A stretch of 64,000 nucleotides of DNA from Vicia villosa (taxonomy: Eukaryota > Streptophyta > Magnoliopsida > Fabales > Fabaceae): contig NW_026705001.1 in assembly GCF_029867415.1 (NCBI RefSeq), positions 340,501-404,500 on the forward strand, read 5' to 3'. Below, in pieces: positions 47,382 to 58,875 of the stretch; the first letter of the stretch is position 1, and every line of letters begins with the position of its first letter. The position numbers and the translations under genes were made by a program. The notes under the pieces were generated by a model, which searched no databases, was not told the DNA's origin, and saw only the letters and a program-made list of their open reading frames with translations.

Positions 47382-47528
47382 AAGTATCGATGTCTCTTCC
47401 TGAATATCTACTCAAACACCTTAACAATTATATCAATTAGCATCTAACATTAACTTTCCTGTTAGCTAGCTAGTCACTTATTCAGGACACTACATTTTGT
47501 TCTTCTTCTTGTCATACACTCTTAAAAA

Positions 47529-47678
47529 ATGACATTCATTTCCAGTGTTGTTGCTCCATGGTGCAAGAAGCATGGAAATGTTCATGACAGTGTTGTTTGG
47601 TATGACTATCCTCTTGCAATTTGTAATGAAGGAGACGATGACGACGATGGTGATTATGACTATGCTCCAGCAGCCTAA
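47529..47678 (+). CDS. Unrecognised 49-residue acidic peptide, copy 1
   Basis: The ATG at 47529 opens a 49-codon frame ending TAA 47676-47678. Layout: an N-terminal hydrophobic/basic part (MTFISSVVAPWCKK), a middle with SVVWYDYPLA, then the acidic end CNEGDDDDDGDYDYAPAA. There is no signal peptide or membrane span; it is probably cytosolic or nuclear. It shares 35 of 49 residues with the copy at 52113, with no gaps, and both have a conserved upstream region with a TATA box. That pattern supports a real gene. I recognise no family. It is intronless as read. Its neighbours are transposons (LINE upstream, MULE downstream on the other strand). Confidence 0.7.
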   Translation: MTFISSVVAPWCKKHGNVHDSVVWYDYPLAICNEGDDDDDGDYDYAPAA

Positions 47679-48110
47679 ACTCATCATCTGTCTTATTGAT
47701 TTTGGTTACTACTTCAGTTAACTAGTATTAATTACTTTTAGTTATTAATGCTTATCTGGTTAATGATGATAATCTAGTTCTTTTTTGGTTGTAACGATTA
47801 GTACTAACTGAGAAGCATTATATTATCTGCTCTAATCTTACTTACCTAAATTATATGGATGATGTAGCATTGTAACCGCACTAATTATATTTTTAAGCAG
47901 CTTTTATTATGCAGAAAGAAAAACTATTGTTAGTAGACTTATGTTTTAGTTTGAGACTTACGTATTATTATGAATTATTATCAGACTAATGTTATATTTT
48001 GAGACTTATGTACTTATGTTATAAAGTCAATTGTCAACACTATATAATAAAAATTTATTAAGTTAATTGTCAACAAAATATTATATTCCAACGTATTAAA
48101 ATCCAATATA
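47679..48110. other. 3' flank of small-peptide gene 1
   Basis: AT-rich with no ORF. The first 20 nt (AAACTCATCATCTGTCTTA) are shared with gene 2, whose copy is cut by the CACTA insertion. This is the probable 3'UTR and terminator region, up to the tail of the MULE gene. Confidence 0.5.
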
Positions 48111-50820
48111 TCATAATCTAACATATTTTGGCAATACGAGCGTAAGACGCTGCCAATGTTGGAATTGGCCGGCAAATCCTACCATCCAAGAAGTCGCATC
48201 TTTAGTGCGATATTTTTTCCAATCGGTTGTGACAGTTGGCAACGAAAATCGTTCATTCATGTTTACCTGTTTATAAAATTAATATGAGAAGAAAGTCAAA
48301 CAAGGATTGAACGTAACAAAGTTGAGTTTTTAATTACCTGAACCCAATGGTTTCCATTTAAAAACCCAATGCAGTAAATGTATGCATTAGGTGAATGTGC
48401 ACTTGTCTTAGGAAAGTAACTCAAACCAGGGTAACCTAAAGAGACGAGAACGACGTTATACCGATTAGCTATTACATAGCCCATATCAAGTAATGTCATC
48501 CATTTATCTGGTGGCTGTTGTCCTAAAAAACCTATCACGAACAATTTTCTCACTTGTGAAAGGCGTACTCCAAATAATTCCTCATAGAGCTTGCTTCTAG
48601 GACCTATAATTTCTTTCTCCAATTCCCGACGAACCATTGACCATCCATCTGTGCCATAACCATACAAAGGTGCAATGGCTCTATACCCACAATTTCCACC
48701 GTCTCTTACATTAACAATGTATAAATGGTCTGATATAATCTAGAAATTGTACAATGAATTTATCACATTCTTTAACATTTGAGGTTTGGGATAACTGTGA
48801 ACATGACCTCATTGAAGATTTTTGAGAAATCGAGTGTGCTTGATCAACATACTCATATCATGAAAGGTCACGATAAACATCATATCCCACAAATCTGTTC
48901 TCTTTCTTCTTCACCCTTCCTTTGGTTTTAATTTTTTCAGGCGGTGGATACATCTTTGTTTTAGCGGGATAAGCAATTTCACACACTATGCTTTTTAATG
49001 CTCTTTTTCCTACAACATCTAGTGACCTGAAGCTTTTCCAAATTTCATCAATTGCATTGGTCATGTCCACTTCTGATCCATCATTTGTATCTACATCTTG
49101 ATTACCTTCCATATTTAGCTTTCTCCAATGAATATGAATAGCCTCAATTGGTATCGGATCACCACTCAATATATATCTCCCTAACTCACAAGCACATGGT
49201 AAACCATATACTCTTCTATGAATACACCCGCACTTTTGAGTGTTTGTACCCACCATGTCAATCCTCAACCACTCTTCAGCAATGCGCCTCAATGTAGCTC
49301 TTGATACTGAACCACGTAAATTCGCATAAAAAGGACTAGTGTGTGTATGCTCAACTTCATAAAAATTCTTATGAAATGAAGCTCTAATGTTGCCCACTTG
49401 TATCTTGATATTGTCATTCATAGCCTCTCAACATTTGCATAAATCACCTAAGCTGTTCTCTAACATTTGCTTAAGTTTCCAATGCGCAGACTCCACCCTT
49501 TAAATAAAACAAAACAACTGATTATCGGTAATATTAAGATAAAGAAACCATATCGATAAATGCATATAAACATACCTATTAGTTGTGGTGTTGCCCAAAT
49601 GTTACACTTGATTAATTCATGCTTCAACAAATCTATGTCTATGCAGAGTCAACCATGTGTCATTCACATAATCAACAAAATCTTTGGAGTCAACACATGC
49701 ATGCTCAAGTTGTTTCAACCTTTCATGGTACTCCTTCTCATCACTAGCCCTTTATAAGTTCATACCACATTTTCTCCACAGTTTCTCGCATATCATCTAC
49801 AACATATTCCTTACACTTTGATTTCACATTTTTGTTGATGTGAAATCGGCACAACAAATTAGCTGTCTTTGGAAATACTGTTTCAATAGCTTTCATCAAA
49901 GCAAGATCTCTATCAGTCAAAATTATTTGTGGACAAAAATCCTGCTTAGTAAACAATTGTTTCAACTTATCAAATACCCAACAAAAATTCTCTGTCTGCT
50001 CAGATTCCATTTAGGCAAATGCAACAACAAATGTTAACTTAGTTTATGTCATACCAACTATTTCAAACAATGATTTCCTGTACTTTATTGTCTTGTATGT
50101 GCTGTCCATAATCAATACAATAGGAAACATATTCAACAACTTCACTGATTCTGGATGAGCCTAGAAAATATCTCTCACAACTTGTGACTCATCTTTTTTC
50201 CTACTCCAGTAAACATAACCTGATTCCTCTATCAACTTGAACAATTGTTGCATTTCCGTTATGGGACCCCTTATGTCTTTCTGTATCTTACTCTTATGTT
50301 TGTATATTTGTGTGATCTAAGTGACATTCTCCGGGTCACGCTCTTGCAATGACAATAATATGTGTCTTGGTGGAACATGACGTTTTGTCAAATCAACTAT
50401 ATGTTGCTGATCATCTGCATTTATTCGACTTACGAAAGCATGACCTTCAAATCTATCAGGTAAGCCATGGTTTTGAACTCCACATTTTACATCGATGTTC
50501 TATCCAGAACCATCTTTCGACGGTGTTGACCTAATTTTGAAAGGACAACCACATTTTTTACTAGCACTTTGTGTTTCACTATCTCCTTCTTTGTATTTTC
50601 CACCTCTATCACAACCAAATATTAATTTGTCACTTCTTCCTCTCTTGCCTATTTTGGTATCTGAACGAGTTATTATAACTGTCACTTTATTCCTGATTCC
50701 AACCTCCCTAATCCAGCTTGTCGCTTCTTCTCTTGTAGCAACTTTTTGACCAGTTAGAACGACATCTGTTGTGTCTGTGCATGTCTGATTTACATCGCAT
50801 ATCATCAAAGGAGGACCCAC
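48111..50820 (-). pseudogene. MULE/FAR1-type transposase with OTU protease domain
   Basis: On the minus strand, from 50820: a FAR1-like N-terminal segment (EEATSWIREVGIRNKVTVII, CGCPFKIR). Then comes the MULE transposase core with VLIMDSTYKT (first catalytic Asp), QIILTDRDLALMKAIE and LLCRFHINKNV (50010-49744). A SWIM-type zinc finger follows at about 49230 (CGCIHRRVYGLPCACEL). An OTU cysteine-protease domain follows, starting with DGGNCGYRA near 48710 and continuing through YGYGTDGWSMVRRELEKE. A final exon after a probable intron (donor in CAG|GTAATT near 48338) reads NMNERFSLP to a TGA at 48111. Several in-frame stops (for example before AHPES and before MESEQ) show decay. It lies between the two peptide genes. 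Confidence 0.8.
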
Positions 50821-51120
50821 ATTTATTAATGAATAAATAAATAAAATAAATAGTTAAGAAAATCGAACCGGAATACCAACATATAGGTTATCTGGTAGGT
50901 AAAGTAATAAAATCGAAACACCCACAACTGGGATTTCCAGTTTGTGCAAAAGTGAACCGGAAAACATGTGCATGGGTTATCCAGTTTATGAGAATAAAAC
51001 CGGAACACACACAACTGAGATTTTCGATTTTGAAAATGATACGAACCGGCATTCTGCGTGTTGTGTTATCCGGTTGACATACGTAGAGTTGACACTTGTC
51101 CGTTTCGAATTACTTAGATG
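50821..51120. repeat. Degenerate tandem repeat upstream of the MULE gene
   Basis: About three units of 60-75 bp share AACCGGAA(T/A)A, a TATCCAGTTT/TATCCGGTT phrase and ACACCCACAACTGGGATTT-like blocks. This is possibly the subterminal zone of the MULE; no terminal inverted repeat was fixed. Confidence 0.5.
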
Positions 51121-51208
51121 AATAGTAAAGATAAAAAATAAAAAGAAAATAAAAATAGAAAAGGATAAATTTGAAATATTTTCAAAATTGTAAGGATATA
51201 GAGATTAC

Positions 51209-51372
51209 TATGTGGCAAGACAATATAACTCTCCGCATACCAAACTCAGACTCCAACCATAAATCCACACTTGTCTCCTGCTTTTCTTGTGCTAAAACAA
51301 CTCTCACACATTCCCTTTCCCTTTATATAAGAGGTATATCGATTTCAATATATACTCAAACACCACTCTCAC
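51209..51372 (+). promoter_or_regulatory. Orphan third copy of the small-peptide promoter
   Basis: It begins CTATGTGGCAAGACAATATAAC, contains CCATAAATCCACACTTG and a TATA box in CCCTTTATATAAG (51319-51331), and keeps the leader phrase ATACTCAAACACC. After 51372 the similarity stops and no related ORF follows. It is a truncated gene copy or a promoter without its gene. Confidence 0.7.
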
Positions 51373-51878
51373 ATTGAGAATAACTTATGACGCTTTCATA
51401 ACATTCTATGTAGTATTTTTAATTTCTGGTGGATTGATCCGGTATAAATATTACTCTTAATATTTATACATATGTGAATACTTGATAGCTCTGTATCCAT
51501 GTTTCGTGATATGTGATCATCAATCTATCCATATAAAAGTCTCAATATTTTAAAATTATCCCACTTTACAGTTTGCTTTCAAATGCATGATAATTATATC
51601 TGAAAGCAAAACCAATCAGTAGAAAAGGAAAAAAAAAATAATACAAATTTAAAGTTTGAACAAATGTATCTTTTGTAGTTGGAAATTTAAAAAATGGGAT
51701 GAATTTGACTAAATTTAAGTGAAAAATGCCACAATATATCTAATTCGGCTTAACCGCAAGTATAAAAGGAGTCCAAAAAAGTGTCCCCTATAAAAAATAC
51801 TCTACATTGCACTGAAGGATTCCTTGTATATACCCTCCAACAATGCCAATATGTGGTGAATTCCTGTTCTGCTGAGTT
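51373..51878. other. Spacer between orphan promoter and gene 2
   Basis: AT-rich, no gene seen. The last part (about 51790-51878) is the upstream homology shared with gene 1 (TGCACTGAAGGATTCCTTG, CCCTCCAACAATG). Confidence 0.5.
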
Positions 51879-52016
51879 GTGTGAATTAGAATTCCTATGT
51901 GGCAAGACAATATAACTCTCCACATACCAAACTTACACCCCAACCATAAATCCACACTTCTCTCCTGCTTTTCTTGTGCTAAAATATGTCTCACATATCC
52001 CCCTCCCTTTATATAA
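51879..52016 (+). promoter_or_regulatory. Promoter of small-peptide gene 2
   Basis: GTGTGAATTAGAATTC, CTATGTGGCAAGACAATATAAC, CTCTCCACAT and CCATAAATCCACACTTC lead to the TATA box in CCCTTTATATAAC (52006-52016), about 100 nt before the ATG. Block order and spacing match gene 1. Confidence 0.75.
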
Positions 52017-52112
52017 CAACATGTCCAGTCTCAAACAAATCAAGAATCATCAGTATTTTCTATTAACTTCTCTCGTGCTCTTCTTGTTTGTTGTCCTACA
52101 CTTCTAAAAAAA

Positions 52113-52262
52113 ATGGCATTCAATTCTAGAGTTGTTGTTCCATGGTGCAAGAAGCAAATTAAAAATTGTGATAGTGTTGTTTGGGATGGCTATCCTTTTG
52201 CAGTTTGCAATGAAGGAGACGATGATGACGACGGTGATTATGATTATGCTCCTGCAACATAA
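52113..52262 (+). CDS. Unrecognised 49-residue acidic peptide, copy 2
   Basis: ATG 52113 to TAA 52260-52262, 49 codons, the same length as copy 1. It reads MAFNSRVVVPWCKK, then SVVWDGYPFAVCNEG, then DDDDDGDYDYAPAT. Invariant features of the pair are VPWCKK/APWCKK, DSVVW, YP, CNEG, five Asp and GDYDYAPA. Several codons differ at third positions while the residues hold (GATGATGACGAC against GATGACGACGAT in the Asp run), which suggests selection on the protein. Function unknown. The 3' flank is interrupted 17 nt after the stop by the end of a CACTA element, so this copy has lost its original terminator. Confidence 0.7.
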   Translation: MAFNSRVVVPWCKKQIKNCDSVVWDGYPFAVCNEGDDDDDGDYDYAPAT

Positions 52263-52289
52263 ACTAATTATCTGTCTCACACTACAAAA

Positions 52290-52670
52290 AATCACGTCTG
52301 TAGCGACGTGGAATCCATGACACAACATGGAATATCACGTCAGAACGTGAAATTAGCGACATGGTCATATACGTCGCCTGGGAGTGCGTGGGAACTTTAT
52401 TGTGTTGTGTTTATCACGTCACAAATTTGTGACATGGCATTCACGTCGCTAATCTTGCACAATTACCAAGCCTCCATCTGCAACTGGGACAGACAAGGTA
52501 TGCAAAAAGCAGATGGCATAGTACACGAAGAAAAGTTGTGGCGTGTTTTCCATATCACTGATTTGTGACATGTAAAACACGTCGCTAATTTTGAAATTAA
52601 TTTTGGAAGTTGCGACGTGTCTTACATGTCACAAATCAGTGACATGGAAAACACGCCACAAACATTAAAA
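52290..52670. repeat. Subterminal repeats of the CACTA element
   Basis: Repeated motifs such as TAGCGACGTGG, GTGACATGG(C/A), ACGTCGCTAAT and TGCGACGTG occur in both orientations within 400 bp of the terminus. Related phrases (GTTGCCACGTGA) recur inside an intron at 53598-53700. Confidence 0.8.
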
Positions 52671-52911
52671 TGTTTTTAAAAAAAAAATCTGATTTTTATT
52701 ATTATAAAAAAAAATTATTATTAATATTATTTGTTGAAAATTAATAAATATTAATAAAAATATTTATTTAGTTAAATTAATAATAATAATAACTAAATAC
52801 AAAAATATATTAAACTACTAAAATATATTATATTTATAATATAATATCCAAAATACTAACATATAAAATTTTGTTATCTCATACAATTTAAAATTAAAAT
52901 AAAAATAAAAT

Positions 52912-55145
52912 TCATCCTAAAAAATCATCATCGGGATCGGGATAATTATCAAGGTTGAAATCATCATCATTCTCTTGCTCAGTGTCAGCCGCTCCCACGT
53001 TTCCTCTAGACGGTTGACCACCACTTTGTTGAGACTGCATAAATAACCGCATTTGTTGTTGCATCTCTGCTTGCATCTTCGCCATTGCCTCTATTTGTTG
53101 TTGTTGCATCTCTGCTTGCATCTTCGCCATTGCCTCTATTTGCCGTTGTTGCCCCTCCACTTGTGCTTTTAGCGCCGCCTCACGTTCATCCATTTGGGCC
53201 TTTAGCTCCGCCTCACGTTGCGCTAACTCGCATCTCGCCTCAGTTAGAGCCAACTGTCTTATTGTTTTCATTACTTGCGGTGCCAATTGTGTTGGACGTG
53301 ACAATCCTTCCCCATCTCTAACTCTTTGAAATAAATTTCGATGTCCACTTCTCAAGCTTCCCGCCAAATTTCCCGCACCAAAAAAACATCCATTAGGCCC
53401 TTTTCCGTCAATGACTTCACTTCAAATATAAAAATCAACATCTGGATGAAGCGACTTTCCTTCTCTAGGAGTATATTTGGGATTAGCGACCAAAAAATCC
53501 ACAAGCTTTGTTTGATAATCCTCCTACACATAAAATAGAATAAAAATTATGTATATATAACTTAAATTAAATTATATTAAATAATAAATTGAAAATTAGT
53601 TGCCACGTGATTTACATGCCACAACATCAGAGTTGCCACATGAAAATCACGCTGGAACTTTTTAGTTGCCACGTGAAAATAACATCACAAAATTGCCCTT
53701 AAATATAAAAAAATAATAAAAATTGAATAACTTACCAAAGCTTTTCGAGTACGCTCGTCAACTAAATCACCCGATTTTTTTGTCCTAGTTTCTTTAACCA
53801 ACTCGATCATGAGTGGTTGTCTCCCCAACCTTTTAGCCTAAAAAATAAAATTAACTTTAATTAAAAAACAAATAATTAATCAAAACATAACTTTAAAAAG
53901 TGACAATAATTACCATGCGTCGAGAATGTTCGTAAGTGCTTATACTTCCAACTGCATTAAGGTGACCTCCTTTTTCAGATGCCCTCATTTTTTTAGCATT
54001 TTCAGACTTAGCTTTAAATTCCTTTGAATTCCAATATGCAATAAGTTTTTCAAGAACTTCTTAGCCCAACCACCCAGGACGACTACCATCACGTTCCCAA
54101 CGTGTCAGAAAGTCTTTTTGATGTTCTGCTGAAATAATTTTTTTTAACAAGTTTCTCGCTCATTGGATCCCACGTACACTTTTCCTGAATACATTAAAAT
54201 AAACTGTTAGAAAACTATAGTAAAAAAAATTTAAAAAAACAATGACTCGAAAAAATATATTAATTGTACCTTAAAGCAATTAATTACCAAGCATTTTTAT
54301 TTGTAACATCTCCAAAAGTCGTCCAAGCTTCTTTATACATTTGCTGAATCACATAGTACACACACCTGGCAGCAGTCCGACTCGGCCCAAACCTAAACAA
54401 CAATTATGTTAATTAGCATGCATTAAATATAAATTTATATTAAAAAAAGGAAATGTAAACTTAATAAAAATTTAATATATAAGATACTTACGAATTTCCA
54501 GCGGGCCAAATATAATATCTACCGTCAATGATATGAATCTCACCCGGATCATCCTCCCCCTGAACATCGTCACCATCAGACTGAACATCATCTGCATCCT
54601 GCACAGTATCATCCCCACCCGACTCCACATGATCATCCTCACGTGCAGGTATATGAGTGGGATGCGGGGTGTGGGATCCCCCAGTCTGCTGGAAGCGTGG
54701 GGGCATCGGTGTCAGCTGGAAGGATAAGGGCACCTGTGTGGGATATGGAGTGTGGGATCCTCCAGTCTGCTGGAATCCTGGGGGCACCTGTGTGTTAGGT
54801 GGAAAGCTAGCAGATCCTCCAGTCTGCTGGAATCCTGGGGGCACCTGTGTGTTAGGTGGAAAACTATATCCTCCAGTCTGCTGGTATGATGAAAAACTAG
54901 GTCCTGCAGTCTGCTGAAACGGATAACTATAGTCCATAGGTGGGCGAATAAAAGATGGTGACCCAAACATAGGCCTCCCCTGAGAGGAGAGTAATGACGT
55001 AAGAGGTTGGGTACTGGCCATGGACATGTAACCTGCTAGCTGACTCTGTGGGGGGGGGGCACACTGCTGTCTGAGGAGACTGGCATACTACTGCTCTTGG
55101 GCGTCGGGTCTTCTGACCCTTACCCTTCTCAGATCGGGATGACAT
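52912..55145 (-). pseudogene. Transposase_24 (Ptta/En-Spm) protein of the CACTA element
   Basis: Reading on minus from 55145: MSSRSEKGKGQKTRRPR, then a Pro/Gly/Gln-rich tract with repeated FQQTGG units (55027-54600), an acidic stretch and RYYIWPAG. Exons about 54392-54270, 54183-53915, 53837-53737 and 53522-52912 follow, with GT-AG-like junctions. They carry the Transposase_24 core (RWERDGSRPGWLG, SENAKKMRASEKGG, FGAGNLAGSLRSG). A Gln/Met-rich coiled coil (MAKMQAEMQQQQIEA, twice) and an acidic tail end it. The partner of TNPD in plant CACTA elements is thought to bind the ends. There is a frameshift at the C-run complementary to 55049-55058 and stops near 54278 and 54060. Confidence 0.75.
53598..53700. 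repeat. Subterminal-like motifs inside an intron
   Basis: GTTGCCACGTGATTTACATG, GTTGCCACATGAAAATCACG and GTTGCCACGTGAAAATAACA are spaced about 35-45 bp apart within the intron between the last two exons of the Transposase_24 gene. Confidence 0.6.
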
Positions 55146-55286
55146 TTTACCTATTTATTGAGAATAAACAATTAATAAAATATATACATTCACACAAATA
55201 TATTCAAACATGTTTTCATTAACACATTCAATAGATGGTTCATTAAGTAAAATTACAAAAAACACATTCTCTTATAAATACATTTA

Positions 55287-58200
55287 TTATTCTAAATCTA
55301 CAGGCTCTTCATACATATCATTATCATCATTTGATGTGATACTATCCTCAGACCCAACGCCTTCGTGCTCTTCATTCACATTATCTTCAACCAACAATAC
55401 AGAAGCATCAACTTCATACCCCTCATTTGTTATATCAGACAAATTGGTAATTTGCTCAACTGCAATGACATCATTAATTGGTCCAACTTCATCAACTTGG
55501 TAAGCAAGATCTTCCACTAGATCGTCAGTTTCAATATGGCCTATTGGTTTTGTTTTTATAACAACACACAACCCTCGCTTACGTGGCACAAATGAAGGAT
55601 AAGGAACATAATAAACTTGCCTAACAAGATGTGACATTATGAAAGGGTCGTACTCTTTGTACCTTCGCTCCATTTGAATCTCAACAGTACCATATGTCTT
55701 GTCTATTTTTGTGCCTCTAGTTGGATCTTACCATTCACAGTAAAACAAGACAACTTTATTCTCAGAGTCCAAGTAATTGTATACTAACTCGTAGATATGT
55801 TTAACAAAGCCATAGAAATCATCTTCACCCCCATCTGTAACTCCTTTTACGAATACACCACTATTTTTTGTTTTTTTCCCTTCAGTCCAAGTCTCAGTGT
55901 GAAATTTATATCCGTTCACGAAGTATGTGTGCCATTCGTTTGCGCTTAGAATAGGGCCTTCACACAAATTTCTCAAATGGAGTATTTCTGGTGTCGGTGT
56001 AACAATGCATGACAATCTATCATTGAACCAAGATGGAAATTGTGCATGAATGACACTGGATGTTGGTTGTACACCGGTGCTTTGAAAATAGATGTTGTTA
56101 AATTCCCTATAAAAAAACACACTATAAGTTTCAAGGTAATAATATTTACACACTATAGATAAAATAATGGTTGGGTATACTTACTCAAGATACGGTTTAA
56201 CTTCGACGCAGTTGATCAACACATGAACATGTGCGGATTGCATTTCTTGTTGGGTCAACCAATGAACACCTTTCTTTCCAGATGGACGACCTGGAAGCCC
56301 AAAGACTGATAAGGTGAATTGGCTTCTTTCGTTAACATTTACGGGATTCCTTATGATTCTTGGGGTTAACATTAAGTTGTTGAAATAGTGACTGCAAAAA
56401 TGTGATGTCTCCCGATGCAAGTAATGTGAACATATGGATCCTTCAACTCTAGCTTTATTTTTCACGGATCTCTTAGAATCACCCATAAACCTTTCAAATG
56501 GATACATCCACCTATAATGAACAGGTCCTCCAAGATAAGCTTCGTATGCAAGATGCACAGGTAGATGTTCCATGGAGTCAAAAAATCCAGGAGGAAATAT
56601 TTGTTCCAACTTACAGAGAATGATTGGAATATTTTGGTCCAACTTAATGATATCATCCATTCTTAAAGTTGAGGCACAAATATCTCTAAAAAATTGACTG
56701 ATTTCAGTCAGTGGATTAAGCACATGTTTTGGTAGAGAACCAAACGCAATTGGCAGCAATTGTTCCATAAATATGTGGCAATCATGACTTTTCATGCCAT
56801 GCAACTTCCCAGTGTTAGCGTCGGCACACCTTGCTAAGTTTGAAGAATATCCGTCGGGCATTCTCAATTCTTTTAACCATCTACAAACTGCTTTAGCTTC
56901 TTGTGAAGTCAGAGTGTAACAAGCCTTGGGTTGAGGCTTCAACTCCAACTCTTTTGATTACACCATTTTTTCATGTCATGTCTCGCCTTCTCATTATCCT
57001 TTGTTTTGTCTTTAACATCCATCACTGTGTTAAATATATTATCAAAAAAATTCTTCTCAATGTGCATAACATCCAGATTATGGCGTAACAAATTATCTTT
57101 CCAATACGGGAGGTCCCAAAATATACTTCTTTTTGTCCAATTGTGTTCGACCCCGTATCCTGGAATTCTACATGCTTTACCCGTATCTGTGAATTTTGGG
57201 TGGTGACAAACTTGTTCCCATACTGCACCCGGTGACAGTCGAGGCGGAGGAAGATCTTTTACCACTTTGTCTTTTTTAAAATCTGTCTTATTTCTTCTAT
57301 AGGTATGATTTATTGGTAGGAATCGGCGATGACAATCAAACCACGAGCTCTTCCCCCTTTCTCTAACGTAAACGCCGTAGAGCTTCCCATGCAATGCGGA
57401 CAACCCATTTTTCCATGTGTACCCCAACCAGACAACATGCCATATGCTGGAAAGTCGTTAATCGTCCACATCAAGGTTGCTCGCAAAGTAAAGTTTTGTT
57501 TACGGGATATATCATAGGTGCATACTCCAATCCACAACCTTTTCAAATCATCAATTAGAGGTTGTAAGTACACATAAATTCCAACTTTTGGACTCGACGG
57601 TCCTGGAATGATACATGTTAGAAACATGTACGGTTTTGTCATGCACATCTCAGGAGGGAGGTTGTAAGGGGTTACAATAACTGGCCAACAAGAATATGCG
57701 GTTCCCGACCCTTGTACATATGGAGTAAATCCATTAGAGCATAATCCAAGCCTGACATTTCTAGGTTCAGCGGCAAAATCAGGATGTATTCGATCAAAGT
57801 GCTTCCAAGCCTCGCCATCAGATGGATGTCGCATAGTGCCCGGACTTGTTTTGTTTGTATGATGCCATGTCATCTGACTTGCACTATGCATTGAAGCAAA
57901 CATTATTTTTAACCTTGGTATGATCGGAAGATAAAACATGGACTTCACTGCGACACGTGTTTGCTTATGGTCAACAGCTTTATTTTGAATTTGATATCTT
58001 GGACTCTCACAAAACTTACATTCCTCCAACATTCCATCATTAGTACCAAACTCATTGTCATAAAATAACATGCAACCATTAGTGCAACAATCAATTTTTC
58101 TTACATTTAAACCCAACTTCGACACCAACTTCTTTGCATCTTTAAATGTTGTAGGTAAGTTGTCTTTCATAGGAGTTGAGTCCAACATCATTTTTGGGAA

Positions 58201-58802
58201 GAATTCCAAACACTGATCTGGAACATTCCAATTTGCCTTAGCAGCCAATAATCTCACACACATCGATAATTTTAAATCTGACGACCCCTCAAACAACGGT
58301 ATATTCATCTCATTCAACATCTGATAAAATCTTTGCGCTTCCTCATTTGGCAACTCTTCTCCATCAAAATCTTCAGGTTGATCATAGGCCACGTTCACGC
58401 CAAAAGCATCCTCAACCATCTCACCGATCATATTAAAGTTTTCCTCATATTCCATAGTCGGTCTACTGCTTGAAGCATGAGTATACTAGTCTCTGGCACG
58501 TTCATCGGCAAATTTTCACCGTTAAACGTCCACACCCAATAATTTTTAATAAAACCCCTTCTATGCAAATGACGTGTTACTTCCTCTGGATCACTAATTA
58601 TACGTCTACATTCACATTTAAGACAAGGACACCTAACTCCCCCTTCACTTCGACAACATTCCTGAACAAATGCCCACTTGATAAACCCATCAACTCCTTC
58701 TACGAAATTTGGTTTAAGTGCACGTCTTCCTGGTTCCAATCTATCGTACATCCAACTACGATAGTACAGATAATATTCCATACTGCATATTTGTACAATC
58801 AT
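55287..58802 (-). pseudogene. TNPD-type CACTA transposase (Transposase_21)
   Basis: The likely start is the MEYYLYYRSWMYDRL segment near 58780. Domains in order: N-terminal Transpos_assoc region (CPCLKCECRR, HLHRRGFIKNYWVW). Next is the Transposase_21 core (58455-57310) with CPHCMG and YGMLSGWGTHGKMGC. A continuation (57427-56939) has DLPYWKDNLLRHNLDVMHIE. A DUF4218-like part (56948-56181) has KSHDCHIFMEQLLPIAF and HLAYEAYLGGPV. After a short probable intron comes a DUF4216-like part (56130-55287) with EWHTYFVNGYKF and VVLFYCEW. Frameshifts near 58485 and 57320 and a stop after CEW (55729) inactivate it. Confidence 0.85.
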
Positions 58803-58831
58803 TACACTAATTAATCTATAACATTTATGTA

Positions 58832-58833
<2 letters not shown>

Positions 58834-58874
<41 letters not shown>
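58834..58874. repeat. (TA)n microsatellite
   Basis: About 20 uninterrupted TA units upstream of the TNPD start. It lies between that gene and the gypsy insertion. 58875-59040 is AT-rich with no gene. Confidence 0.95.

Positions 58875-58875
<1 letters not shown>

Noticed and set aside
52308..52568. 86-codon + strand ORF at the CACTA end
   Set aside because: Composed of subterminal repeats of the transposon. No protein features.
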